Source: Sideroxydans sp. (GTDB taxonomy: Bacteria > Pseudomonadota > Gammaproteobacteria > Burkholderiales > Gallionellaceae). Taken from it: a stretch of DNA of 40,229 bases. How positions within the stretch are numbered: position 1 is the first letter of the stretch; each line of letters starts with the position of its first letter. Both the position numbers and the translations under genes were made by a program. Below are positions 7,370-15,487 of the stretch, piece after piece. The stretch is taken from NCBI GenBank assembly GCA_011620315.1, contig WOZO01000157.1, positions 1 through 40,229 of the forward strand. The letters are read 5' to 3'. Under the pieces are notes generated by a model. That model was not told where the DNA came from. It saw only the letters and a program-made list of their open reading frames with translations, and did no database searches.

Positions 7370-8815
7370 ATGAAATACATCTCCACCCGCGGCAATGCGC
7401 CCGCGAAGACATTCACCGAGATTCTGCTGGGCGGCCTCGCGCCGGACGGCGGCCTGTATCTGCCGGAAGAATATCCTCAGGTGACGCGCGCTGAACTGGA
7501 CGCATGGCGCAAGCTGTCGTACGCCGATCTCGCGTATGCGGTGCTATCGAAGTTCGCCACCGACATCCCCGCGGACGACCTGAAGGCCATCGTCAGCAAG
7601 ACCTACACCGCCGAGGTGTATTGCAACGGCCGTGCCGACAGCAATGCGGCGGACATCACGCCGCTGCGCAAGGTGAGCGACGGCGTGTACATCATCGAAC
7701 TGTCCAACGGTCCGACGCTGGCGTTCAAGGACATGGCGATGCAGTTGCTGGGCAACCTATTCGAGTATGCGCTGGCGAAGCAGAACGAGGAACTGAACAT
7801 CCTCGGCGCGACCTCGGGCGACACCGGCTCCGCGGCCGAATACGCGATGCGCGGCAAGCGCGGCATCCGCGTGTTCATGCTGTCGCCGAACGGCAAGATG
7901 AGTGCCTTCCAGCGTGCGCAGATGTATTCGCTGCAGGACCCGAATATCTACAACATCGCCATCAACGGCATGTTCGACGATGCGCAGGATATGGTGAAGG
8001 CGGTGTCCAACGATCACGCCTACAAGGCTGCGCACAAGATCGGTACGGTCAACTCCATCAACTGGGGACGCGTGTCGGCACAGATCGTGTATTACTTCAA
8101 GGGCTACTTCGCGGCGACCAAGAACAACGACGAGCAGGTCGCGTTCTCGGTGCCGTCCGGTAACTTCGGCAACATCTGCGCAGGACACATCGCACGCATG
8201 ATGGGCCTGCCCATCGGTCAGCTCATCCTGGCGACCAACGAGAACGACGTGCTGGACGAGTTTTTCCGCACCGGCATCTACCGTCCGCGCGGCACGGCGC
8301 ATACCTACGAGACCAGCAGCCCGTCCATGGACATATCCAAAGCGTCCAACTTCGAGCGCTTCGTGTTCGATCTGGTTGGTCGCGACGGTGCCAAGGTGCG
8401 CGAGTTCTGGAGCAAGGTGGATGCGGGGGGCGCGCCCGATGCGCCGGCCTTCGACATCAAGCACACACCGTACTGGAATGCGCTGCCCAAATTCCATTTC
8501 TCATCCGGCAAGAGTACGCATCAGGACCGCCTGAAGACTATCCGCGAGATTTGGGAAGAATACGGCGTGATGATCGACACGCACACTGCCGACGGCCTCA
8601 AGGTTGGTCTGGAGCAGCGTCGTCCCAGCCTGCCGCTGATCTGTCTGGAGACCGCCTTGCCCGCCAAGTTCGCCGAGACCATCCGGGAAGCGCTGGGTCG
8701 TGAGCCCGAGCGTCCGGAATCCATGATCGGCATCGAAAACTTGCCGCAACGCGTGGAAGTGATGGATGCGGATGTGGTGAAGCTGAAGGCTTTCATCAGC
8801 GCGAACGTGCAGTAA
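7370..8815 (+). CDS. thrC: Threonine synthase
   Basis: A 481-residue PLP-dependent threonine synthase of the long (fungal/proteobacterial) type, which converts O-phosphohomoserine to L-threonine. The N-terminus MKYISTRGNAPAKTFTEILL is characteristic. The Schiff-base lysine is K120 in LSNGPTLAFKDMA, and LGATSGDTGSAAEYAMRGK plus VPSGNFGNI form the phosphate/PLP pocket. A GGAAG ribosome site precedes the ATG. High-GC codon use resumes here after the AT-rich pair upstream, and the gene pairs functionally with hom at 4230. The thrB kinase for the intermediate step is not in the window. Confidence 0.96.
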   Translation: MKYISTRGNAPAKTFTEILLGGLAPDGGLYLPEEYPQVTRAELDAWRKLSYADLAYAVLSKFATDIPADDLKAIVSKTYTAEVYCNGRADSNAADITPLRKVSDGVYIIELSNGPTLAFKDMAMQLLGNLFEYALAKQNEELNILGATSGDTGSAAEYAMRGKRGIRVFMLSPNGKMSAFQRAQMYSLQDPNIYNIAINGMFDDAQDMVKAVSNDHAYKAAHKIGTVNSINWGRVSAQIVYYFKGYFAATKNNDEQVAFSVPSGNFGNICAGHIARMMGLPIGQLILATNENDVLDEFFRTGIYRPRGTAHTYETSSPSMDISKASNFERFVFDLVGRDGAKVREFWSKVDAGGAPDAPAFDIKHTPYWNALPKFHFSSGKSTHQDRLKTIREIWEEYGVMIDTHTADGLKVGLEQRRPSLPLICLETALPAKFAETIREALGREPERPESMIGIENLPQRVEVMDADVVKLKAFISANVQ

Positions 8816-8825
8816 TAGTTTTGTT

Positions 8826-8851
8826 GTCATTCCCGCTTTCGCGGGAATGAC
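8826..8851 (+). repeat. Palindromic repeat family 2 (ATTCCCGC type)
   Basis: A perfect hairpin: GTCATTCCCGC, loop TTTC, GCGGGAATGAC, 10 bases after the thrC stop. Related copies are at 9191-9227, 9280-9306 and 23614-23639; variants with GG in place of CG are at 15488, 15586 and 27400. It resembles the short ATTCCC/GGGAAT palindromes abundant in many betaproteobacteria. It may also attenuate transcription after thrC, though no T run follows. Confidence 0.85.
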
Positions 8852-8887
8852 GGGGACTTCTCGTGTGGCATGTGATCGAGGAATGTT

Positions 8888-9178
8888 ATGTCCAAACAGC
8901 CTTGCGTCTATATCCTCTCCAGCCAATGTAACGGCACGTTGTATATCGGTGTGACCAGCGATCTGGTGAAGCGGGTTTGGGAACACAAGTATGATCTGAC
9001 CGATAGCTTCACCAAGAAATACGGCATCCATACTCCGGTTTATTTTGAACAATGCGGTGACATGGTCGCCGCTATCGCTCGCGAGAAACAGCTGAAAAAA
9101 TGGAATCGCGTCTGGAAGGTTGAATTGATCGAATCAATGAATCCGGAATGGAATGATCTGTGGGAAGAGATTCAATGA
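8888..9178 (+). CDS. Small GIY-YIG nuclease-domain protein, second subtype
   Basis: A 96-residue stand-alone GIY-YIG domain: VYILSSQCNGTLYIGVTSDL holds the motif strands, then KRVWEHK with the conserved arginine, YFEQ, and AIAREKQLKKWNR before a tryptophan-rich acidic C-terminus. It is clearly a different subtype from the GIY-YIG protein at 2132-2422. Nuclease activity is expected from the family but unproven for such single-domain members. Family 2 palindromes stand on both sides (8826-8851 upstream, 9191-9227 and 9280-9306 downstream), just as family 1 brackets the other gene. Confidence 0.9.
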   Translation: MSKQPCVYILSSQCNGTLYIGVTSDLVKRVWEHKYDLTDSFTKKYGIHTPVYFEQCGDMVAAIAREKQLKKWNRVWKVELIESMNPEWNDLWEEIQ

Positions 9179-9190
9179 ACTTCACTATTG

Positions 9191-9227
9191 AGCGCTGTCA
9201 TTCCCGCGTACGCGGGAATCCAGCGCT
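9191..9227 (+). repeat. Palindromic repeat family 2, copy downstream of GIY-YIG gene
   Basis: The core ATTCCCGCGTACGCGGGAAT (9200-9219) is a perfect palindrome. It is embedded in a longer imperfect inverted repeat with outer arms AGCGCTG and CAGCGCT. It begins 12 bases after the GIY-YIG stop codon. Confidence 0.85.
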
Positions 9228-9279
9228 GTTAAAGAACATGCTGTTGGTTTTGTCGGCTGCGCCGGTGTGGTTGTATTAC

Positions 9280-9306
9280 TGGATTCCCGCTTGCGCGGTA
9301 ATGACG
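9280..9306 (-). repeat. Palindromic repeat family 2, degenerate copy
   Basis: CTGGATTCCCGCTTGCGCGG followed by TAATGACGG has one mismatch in the stem and the opposite orientation to the copy at 9191. It lies immediately before the start of the AEC permease gene. Confidence 0.75.
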
Positions 9307-9311
9307 GCCAA

Positions 9312-10217
9312 GTGAACAACCTCATCCTGCTCATCCTCTGCTTCGTTGCGGGCATGTTGCTGCGTCGTTTCCGGCGCATGCCGGACAATGCGCCGGCCAC
9401 ACTCAACAGTTTCATCATCCACGTCTCGCTGCCCGCGCTGACGCTGCTCTACATCCGCGAGATACATCTTTCCGGCGACATCGTGCTGACCGCGCTGATG
9501 GCGTGGATCGTGTTTGGTCTTTCGGCCGGATTCTTTGTGCTGATGGGGCGCTGGCTGAAGCTGCCGCGCAAGACGACCGGCGCGCTGATCGTGGTCGGCG
9601 GTTTGGGCAATACTTCGTTCTTCGGCCTGCCCATGGTCGATGCATTCTACGGCAAGGAAGGGCTGGCGACCGCCATCGTCGCCGACCAGTTGGGTTCTTT
9701 CTTTGTGTTGTCGGTATTGGGCATCACGGTTGCCGGCATCTATTCTTCCGGCCACCCCACTGCGGCGCAGATCGTCAAGCGTATCGCGATGTTTCCGCCG
9801 TTCATCTCGTTGGTGATTGCCTTCCTGCTGATCCCGGTGGAGTACGCGGACTGGTTCACGGTGTTGTTGAAACGCTTGGGCGACACGCTGGCCCCGCTGG
9901 CGCTGCTGTCGGTCGGCCTGCAATTGCGTCTGGGACATATCGCGGAACACAAACGCAATCTGGCATTTGGGCTGGGTTTCAAGCTGATCCTCGCGCCGCT
10001 GGCGATCTATCTTTTGTATGTGCAATTGCTCGGTGCGCACGGTCAGGCGATGCAGGTGACGCTATTTGAAGCGGCCATGCCGTCCATGATCACGGCGGCC
10101 ATCGTGGCGAGCGAGCATGATCTCGATCCGCCGCTGGCGAATCTGATGGTGGCGGTGGGGCTCATTCTGTCGTTCTTCACGCTGAGCGGGTGGTGGTATC
10201 TGTGGAGCGGCGTATGA
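9312..10217 (+). CDS. AEC family permease
   Basis: A 301-residue integral membrane protein of the auxin efflux carrier (AEC) family, with about ten hydrophobic segments in the typical two-bundle layout. Recognisable stretches are FIIHVSLPALTLLYI near the N-terminus, GGLGNTSFFGLPMVDAFYG in the middle and AMPSMITAAIVASEHDLDP near the C-terminus. Bacterial members export or import small carboxylates; the substrate cannot be told here. I choose the GTG at 9312: the frame runs further upstream, but that part is translated from the repeat at 9280-9306. The ribosome site is poor. The stop overlaps the start of a broken methyltransferase (ATGA at 10214-10217), so the two once formed an operon. Confidence 0.88.
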   Translation: MNNLILLILCFVAGMLLRRFRRMPDNAPATLNSFIIHVSLPALTLLYIREIHLSGDIVLTALMAWIVFGLSAGFFVLMGRWLKLPRKTTGALIVVGGLGNTSFFGLPMVDAFYGKEGLATAIVADQLGSFFVLSVLGITVAGIYSSGHPTAAQIVKRIAMFPPFISLVIAFLLIPVEYADWFTVLLKRLGDTLAPLALLSVGLQLRLGHIAEHKRNLAFGLGFKLILAPLAIYLLYVQLLGAHGQAMQVTLFEAAMPSMITAAIVASEHDLDPPLANLMVAVGLILSFFTLSGWWYLWSGV

Positions 10218-10377
10218 GTATCTGGGACCAACGCTATGCCGGGGAGGATTATTTCTACGGCACTGAGCCGTCGATATGGAGATTTCGCATCTGCGTGCAC
10301 ACGGCAGTGTCATCCATGAAGGCACGGGCCATAGCGGGATGTCTGCTTTGATCGATCTGGTGGCGCGCGCCAGGTAA
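10214..10377 (+). pseudogene. Remnant of a class I SAM methyltransferase (internal deletion)
   Basis: The first 20 codons read MSIWDQRYAGEDYFYGTEPS, the usual N-terminus of a small SAM-dependent methyltransferase. The frame is then lost. From 10273, in another frame, the sequence reads IHEGTGHSGMSALIDLVARA and stops at 10375-10377, which looks like the C-terminus of the same family. About 140 codons, including the SAM-binding core, are missing between 10273 and the preceding codons. The ATG overlaps the permease stop, as expected of an intact ancestral gene pair. As it stands, translation from 10214 yields only a 45-residue peptide. Confidence 0.75.
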
Positions 10378-10388
10378 AGGCGCGAACG

Positions 10389-11414
10389 CTAATCGTGGAT
10401 GGTGATGCGGTTGCGGCCTTCCTTCTTCGAGGTGTAGAGCGCCTTGTCCGCGCGTTCGATCAGGCTCTCAAGCTTCTCATTCTTCTTCCTGGATGCGATA
10501 CCGATGGAGATGGTGATGCCCTCGATGTCGGCATTCGAATCCAGCCGTCGGATCTTGCCGCGCTCAATGGCTTGGCGGATATGTTCAGCCACCGCAAAAG
10601 CCCCGTCCAGATTGGTATTCGGCAACAGGATGGCGAACTCTTCGCCGCCCAGCCGGCCGACGATGTCCTGTCCCTGCACCTTGATCTTTAGCGTGTTGGC
10701 GATGGCCGCCAGCACCTTGTCACCCAGCAGGTGACCATAGGTATCGTTGATGTGTTTGAAATGGTCCACGTCCAGCATCAGCAGGCAGTGGCCCTTGCCG
10801 TTCGACAGCTCCGTGTTGGAGAAAAGGTCTTCGGCATTGCTCTCGAAACCGCGCCGGTTCAGCACGCCGGTCAGCGGGTCGGTCATCGCCGCTCCCTTGA
10901 GTATCTCCATCTCTTTGTTCAGACGCCCCACTTCCTGCTGGCTGGCTTCCAATTCATCATGCATCTCTTGCATCGATACATGCATCTTGTCCGTATCTTT
11001 GGAAATATCCTTTACCAGCATGTCGAGCTCGGATGCGCTGACGTCATCTTTCAGGCGCTCGCCGAAATCGTGCAGGGTGTTGCCGTATTCCGTGGTCTGC
11101 CTGTCAGCGTTCGAAGTGAGCTGGTTGAGTTTGCCAAGCAATTGCTTGAGATCCTCACGCAATGACATCTGTACTTTTGACCCGCATTCTGAGACGTGTT
11201 CGGTGTACAACTGTTCGATCTGCTCGTCGTTCAACTTCGGATGCGCGCGCAGAAGATTTTCCATCGCACCGGAGAGTACCGGGTTAATGCCGGACACATG
11301 CTCGTACCAGACCGCAAAACTCATGGGGTTGAGAGAGGCCGAGTGGGGCGCTAATTTTTGCAGCGCGATACGTGCGATCTCGGCGCTGGCATCCCGCTCT
11401 TGCGGATACTTCAT
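10389..11414 (-). CDS. Cytoplasmic diguanylate cyclase (GGDEF)
   Basis: A 341-residue soluble protein. Residues ~1-170 are an all-helical region with a coiled coil (~85-175, rich in E/D/K/Q) and no membrane segment. Residues ~175-341 are a GGDEF domain with TDPLTGVLNRRGF, DVDHFKHINDTYGH and the active-site motif GGEEF (256-260). It should condense two GTP into cyclic di-GMP. The inhibitory RxxD site five residues before GGEEF is absent (QGQD there), so product inhibition through that site is unlikely. AGGAGAG precedes the ATG. It is transcribed alone, towards the methyltransferase remnant. Confidence 0.93.
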   Translation of the reverse strand: MKYPQERDASAEIARIALQKLAPHSASLNPMSFAVWYEHVSGINPVLSGAMENLLRAHPKLNDEQIEQLYTEHVSECGSKVQMSLREDLKQLLGKLNQLTSNADRQTTEYGNTLHDFGERLKDDVSASELDMLVKDISKDTDKMHVSMQEMHDELEASQQEVGRLNKEMEILKGAAMTDPLTGVLNRRGFESNAEDLFSNTELSNGKGHCLLMLDVDHFKHINDTYGHLLGDKVLAAIANTLKIKVQGQDIVGRLGGEEFAILLPNTNLDGAFAVAEHIRQAIERGKIRRLDSNADIEGITISIGIASRKKNEKLESLIERADKALYTSKKEGRNRITIHD

Positions 11415-11653
11415 GAAGCTCTCCTGGTGTTTGGGCTGGTGCCGAAGGTAAAACGAGCAACGGCAATTGTCGTGGTGATTATATGTTAGTGCGGCGGGTA
11501 TATGGAATTTACGAAATTACCGTTGCAAACCAGATAGCGATTCTTCAACCCAGATTGTCCGTTAGAAAAATCACGTCATACCGAATTTATTGAGACGGCC
11601 TTGCATCGGTGATACGATTCAGAAAAGCCGATGTTAAATTGTGGGTACCCGAT

Positions 11654-12040
11654 ATGTATCAGACCAGCCGCACCAGAATCACTTTCGCAGCAATGTTGCT
11701 TACGCTTTTGGCGGCATGCGCTTCCCGCGCAACGGTATCTCCGCCCCCCGCACAGAACCCGCCTCAACCGGTCGCCAAGACTATTCCGCAAATACCTTTG
11801 CGCGTCATTATCAACTTCCGCCAACCGACTTCGGACAGTCCGCAGATTCGCAGTGCTATCGCGCGCAGTTGCCATTGCGAACCACTCTTCCTTCGTATGG
11901 ATCGCGCGAATGTCCTGATCTACCAGATCACGCTGCTGCCCAGTCAGACCTTTGCCGACTTTGAAAGAGCCATGCGTCAGCAAGTTGCTTCGCTCGAGAT
12001 CGAATTCATCGAGCAAGATCGCCTCATGCAGCACCAGTAG
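11654..12040 (+). CDS. Lipoprotein resembling a subtilisin propeptide (I9-like)
   Basis: A 128-residue predicted lipoprotein: hydrophobic N-terminus, lipobox LAAC with the acylated cysteine at C22, then a proline-rich linker (VSPPPAQNPPQP). The remaining ~80 residues resemble in pattern the prodomain of the S8 protease encoded next: LRVIINF versus RLIVKF, ANVLIYQI versus AHVLAVAG, and the ending EIEFIEQDRLMQHQ versus NVAYVEEDRILTAQ. Subtilisin propeptides act as chaperones and inhibitors, so this may be a membrane-tethered inhibitor or foldase for that protease. This is inference from by-eye similarity. The ATG at 11654 is chosen because it places the signal peptide correctly; an in-frame ATG exists upstream at 11609. 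Confidence 0.65.
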   Translation: MYQTSRTRITFAAMLLTLLAACASRATVSPPPAQNPPQPVAKTIPQIPLRVIINFRQPTSDSPQIRSAIARSCHCEPLFLRMDRANVLIYQITLLPSQTFADFERAMRQQVASLEIEFIEQDRLMQHQ

Positions 12041-12158
12041 TTGTCGGACACAAATCCTTGGGAATTTCCCTTGAAAAAAATAAGCATTGCCCATGAGGCA
12101 GTGCAGGAGGAAATACAGTGACTTTTTTCCACAATCGAGGATTCAAGGGGAAGTAATC

Positions 12159-14543
12159 ATGAAGCGAAACATGCGCCGTACTGTTGCAGCTACACTCGCC
12201 ATCGCATTGATGGGCAGTTCCATATCCGTTCTTGCCGCTGGTGGCGGAAGGACTAATTATGTCGCACCGAACACGCCGACACTTGTCAGCGATCGACTGA
12301 TCGTTAAATTCAAAGCCAACAATTTGCCCAGAGGTTTGAGCGTGGCTCAAATTCATGCGCAATTGAGTCAGCCGCTGACGGCACAGACCGTGGCCCAACT
12401 GCAAGCTGTTGCTGGCGCGGGCTTGTCCGAGCTGCACGTGATTCATAATGGTGCCCACGTGCTGGCCGTAGCGGGACAGCCTAACCGGCAGACGCTGGAC
12501 GCGGCAATCGCAGGCATCCGTAGCCTCCCCAATGTGGCTTATGTGGAAGAAGACCGCATCCTGACCGCTCAAGCGATTCCGAACGACACTTACTACACTA
12601 CCGGGCCGACCGCCAATCCTGGATTGTGGGGTATGTGGCCAGTGACCCTGCAAACCGCCACAGTATCCAGCAGTTACGGTGCTGATTTTGAAACAGCGTG
12701 GGACAGCGCCACCGGAACTGGTGTGGTGGTGGCTGTGGTCGATACCGGCATCACCCCCAATGTGGATATTGTGGGATCGGGTGCGACTGTCGCAGCAGGA
12801 GCAGGCAGCAATCTGGTTTCGGCCGGATACGACTTCACGAGCGACTGCCGGATGCGCGGCACATGCCTTGCAACAACTGCAGCAGGCTCTGCGGTTGTTG
12901 CACCATCACCTGATGCAACCGATTTGGGGGATTTCATCACTTCACTCGAGAGCACAACGCCAGGCTCGCTATTCTTCGGCCTGACTGTGAAAAATAGTTC
13001 ATGGCACGGTACCCATGTAGCTGGCACTATCGCGGCGCTGGGCAACAACTCGGTAGGCGTAATTGGTGGCGCCTACGATGCCAAGATATTGCCGGTTCGG
13101 GTATTGGGCAAGGGCGGCGGATATTTGACCGACATCGCGAACGGCGTTTTGTGGGCGGCGGGCGTGCATCCGACTATCAGGAATGACAATCCGGCTACGG
13201 TCATTAATCTGAGTTTAGGGGGAGCTGGTGCCTGTTCGGTTACTGAGCAAGATGCTATCAATGCTGTCGTTGCGGCAGGCGCTGTAGTGGTTGTGGCCGC
13301 CGGTAATTCCAACCTGGATGTCGCCGATACATCACCGGCAAATTGCACGAATGTGATAACTGTTGCGGCAATCGCAAGGGATGGTGGCCGTGCGAGCTAT
13401 AGTAACTTCAGCTCCCCTGCAAGCAATACTACTAATCCCGTCAACGTTACGCTGGCTGCTCAAGGCGGCGATCAGTCTCTGGCTCCTAGCTATGATCCGG
13501 GTATTCTGTCTACCCTTGATTCTGGGCCGGGCGTATCGGCAGGTACCTTGTATCAATATTATCAAGGTACCAGCATGGCCACGCCGCATGTGGCAGCAGC
13601 GGCGGCACTGATGCTGTCGAAGAACCCGGATCTGACACCCGCGCAGATCAAGGCTATTTTGTCGTCGACTTCTTCGTTAACGGCCTTCAGTACGCTCTCT
13701 GCTGCCTTTGCTGCTTATGATTGCTCGCTGAATCAGAATTGCGGCGCTGGCATCCTGAATGCCAATCTTGCGGTGCAAAACAGTACGCCTGTCGTGACGG
13801 CTGCGGCTGCCACATCCGACTTCGGTTCGATAATGGTCAACGGGAACGCCAGCCAGACGATAACCCTGACCAACGACTGGATGCTTCCAGCCCAGGCGGG
13901 GACGGCATCGATCACCGGAACGAATGCTTCTCTATTCACCATTAGTACCGATACCTGTAGCGGCTTCTCCATTGCCGCCGGAGGCACCTGCCAAATCAGC
14001 GTCAGCTATGCCCCAACGGCCAAGGGGGTGCATGTGGCTAGTTTATCCGTGCCGTTTACCGGAGCGACATCTCCTACTTTGGTCAGTTTGACCGGTACAT
14101 CATTGGTGACGCTGACGACATCGAATGTGACAGCCCCTTCCGTCACCGTTGGTAGCTCGACTACAGTCAATATTGTTTACACCAATCCCAATGTGGCTAC
14201 AGTCGGGATCAGCGCGATCAGCCTGTCTCAGCCGTCCATCATGGTGGCTTCGGTCGACAATTGCAGTAACAAGACCTTGGCTGCAGGGGTTAGCTGTATG
14301 GTAACGGTGACGATCACACCAAGTGCCGCAGGCACCTACAGCGGGACGGCATCGCTTTCCTTAAGTGCCGGTGGTGCGCCTACCGTGGCAACGATTTCGG
14401 GGACGGCTAATGCGCCGAGTTCCGGCGGCGGCGGTGGCTGTTCGGTCATGCCGTTCGGCGCGCAACCTGATATGTCGTTGCTGTTTGCGCTGTTGGCGCT
14501 GGCTGTCTACGGACTGGGTCGCAGGGTCACTCGTAAGCAGTGA
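12159..14543 (+). CDS. Secreted S8 (subtilisin) protease with C-terminal sorting tail
   Basis: A 794-residue exported serine protease. Order of parts: Sec signal peptide (1-~27); I9-type prodomain (~45-137, ending YVEEDRIL); S8 catalytic domain with D195 (VVDTG), H283 (HGTHVAGT), oxyanion N383 (AAGNSN) and S472 (GTSMATPH); two Ig-like ASH/choice-of-anchor type domains (~545-645 and ~650-750); and a sorting tail. The tail is SSGGGGGCS (C761), PDMS, a hydrophobic segment (~773-787) and RRVTRKQ. This matches the class of C-terminal signals processed by dedicated intramembrane proteases, most like the JDVT-CTERM type. GGGGAAG precedes the ATG at 12159. The stop overlaps the next gene's GTG. Confidence 0.92.
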   Translation: MKRNMRRTVAATLAIALMGSSISVLAAGGGRTNYVAPNTPTLVSDRLIVKFKANNLPRGLSVAQIHAQLSQPLTAQTVAQLQAVAGAGLSELHVIHNGAHVLAVAGQPNRQTLDAAIAGIRSLPNVAYVEEDRILTAQAIPNDTYYTTGPTANPGLWGMWPVTLQTATVSSSYGADFETAWDSATGTGVVVAVVDTGITPNVDIVGSGATVAAGAGSNLVSAGYDFTSDCRMRGTCLATTAAGSAVVAPSPDATDLGDFITSLESTTPGSLFFGLTVKNSSWHGTHVAGTIAALGNNSVGVIGGAYDAKILPVRVLGKGGGYLTDIANGVLWAAGVHPTIRNDNPATVINLSLGGAGACSVTEQDAINAVVAAGAVVVVAAGNSNLDVADTSPANCTNVITVAAIARDGGRASYSNFSSPASNTTNPVNVTLAAQGGDQSLAPSYDPGILSTLDSGPGVSAGTLYQYYQGTSMATPHVAAAAALMLSKNPDLTPAQIKAILSSTSSLTAFSTLSAAFAAYDCSLNQNCGAGILNANLAVQNSTPVVTAAAATSDFGSIMVNGNASQTITLTNDWMLPAQAGTASITGTNASLFTISTDTCSGFSIAAGGTCQISVSYAPTAKGVHVASLSVPFTGATSPTLVSLTGTSLVTLTTSNVTAPSVTVGSSTTVNIVYTNPNVATVGISAISLSQPSIMVASVDNCSNKTLAAGVSCMVTVTITPSAAGTYSGTASLSLSAGGAPTVATISGTANAPSSGGGGGCSVMPFGAQPDMSLLFALLALAVYGLGRRVTRKQ

Positions 14544-14965
14544 GGCTAGATTTTCGTTTGCTGGCAGCGGCCATCGCGCCGTTGCTGGTGGTGTGGTGGG
14601 TTCCTCCCTGGGCTGAAGTCGTGCTTGGGGAGGGGCTGGCCGCAGCAGCGCTTTTCGTCAGTTCAGTCGCTATTCTGGAAGAAGTGATCTTCCGGGGGAC
14701 GATCCAATCCTGGCTGCTCGCCAGAACCAGATTCCAGATAAAGCTATCAGGACTGAGTCGCGCTAACTGGCTGACCAGCGCACTGTTCGTTGCTGCACAT
14801 CTTTGGCAGCATCCGGTGCTGCTTGCACCGGGCTATCTTGCCGTATCACTGCTGCTGGGATATTTCCGCGAGCGTTACCGCGGTATCGCTGTTCCGCTCA
14901 TTCTGCATATCCACTACAACCTGACGCTGCTGTTGCTGCCTGTTCTCAGCCAATCGCTCGGCTGA
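14540..14965 (+). CDS. mrtJ: Short CPBP (glutamic-type) intramembrane protease, MrtJ-like
   Basis: A 141-residue membrane protein with the CPBP/CAAX-protease core: EEVIFRG (E47, E48, R52), AAHLWQHP (H87) and LHIHYN (H123, H125, N127), spread over four hydrophobic segments. It is shorter than most CPBP proteases and keeps only the catalytic bundle. The GTG start overlaps the stop codon of the S8 protease gene (GTGA, 14540-14543), which has a Gly-rich/Cys/TM/Arg tail. Pairing of one target with one small CPBP protease is the arrangement known for the JDVT-CTERM/MrtJ system, where the protease is thought to cleave the sorting tail. Assignment to MrtJ specifically is from recall of that family, not a search. 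Confidence 0.75.
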   Translation: MRLDFRLLAAAIAPLLVVWWVPPWAEVVLGEGLAAAALFVSSVAILEEVIFRGTIQSWLLARTRFQIKLSGLSRANWLTSALFVAAHLWQHPVLLAPGYLAVSLLLGYFRERYRGIAVPLILHIHYNLTLLLLPVLSQSLG

Positions 14966-14966
14966 G
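14945..14966. terminator. Possible hairpin between convergent genes
   Basis: A perfect 7-bp inverted repeat CTCAGCC/GGCTGAG with an 8-base loop overlaps the stop codon of the CPBP protease gene, facing trxC. No T run follows, so it is only a weak terminator candidate. Confidence 0.3.
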
Positions 14967-14984
14967 CGGCTGGCTTGCGAAGCA

Positions 14985-15419
14985 TCAGGCATGCGCGCGC
15001 ACCCAAGCCACAATGCTGTTCGCGTCCATCGCACCCGCCTGACGCGCCACCTCGCGGCCGCTTTTGAACACGGCCAGCGTGGGGATGCTGCGGATGTTGA
15101 ATTGGGCGGCGAGGTGCTGCGCCTGTTCGGTATCCAGCTTCACCACGCGCATCTTCGGTTCCAGCATCTGCGCGGCCTGCGCGTAGGCCGGGGCCATCAT
15201 CTTGCACGGTCCGCACCAGGGGGCCCAGAAATCCACCAGCACCGGCACGTCGCTGTTTGAGATATGGCGCATGAAGTTGGCCTCGTTGAGCTCGACCGGA
15301 TGCGCGTCGAACAAGGCTTGTTTGCATTTGCCGCAGGTCGGGTTCGCCGCCAGTTTGTCGGCGGGTACGCGGTTCACCGCATCGCAATGCGGGCAGACGA
15401 TGTGTTTCGGGTCGGACAT
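14985..15419 (-). CDS. trxC: Thioredoxin 2 (zinc-binding thioredoxin)
   Basis: A 144-residue TrxC: an N-terminal zinc finger with CPHC (C9, C12) and CGKC (C29, C32), followed by a thioredoxin domain with active site WCGPC (C69, C72) and the cis-proline segment SIPTL. It reduces protein disulfides in the cytoplasm; in E. coli it is induced by oxidative stress through OxyR. I see no recognisable OxyR site here. The length is standard. Confidence 0.95.
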   Translation of the reverse strand: MSDPKHIVCPHCDAVNRVPADKLAANPTCGKCKQALFDAHPVELNEANFMRHISNSDVPVLVDFWAPWCGPCKMMAPAYAQAAQMLEPKMRVVKLDTEQAQHLAAQFNIRSIPTLAVFKSGREVARQAGAMDANSIVAWVRAHA

Positions 15420-15487
15420 GATTGCTCCTTTGTTGATCAGCGATTACTTATATATGGGTGGTGCTCAGGAAATCAAGCTCATCTGCA

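Noticed and set aside
12159-14543. S8 protease tail as a GlyGly-CTERM/rhombosortase or PEP-CTERM signal
   Set aside because: The Cys directly after the Gly run and the adjacent CPBP-type, not rhomboid-type or exosortase, protease favour the JDVT-CTERM class.
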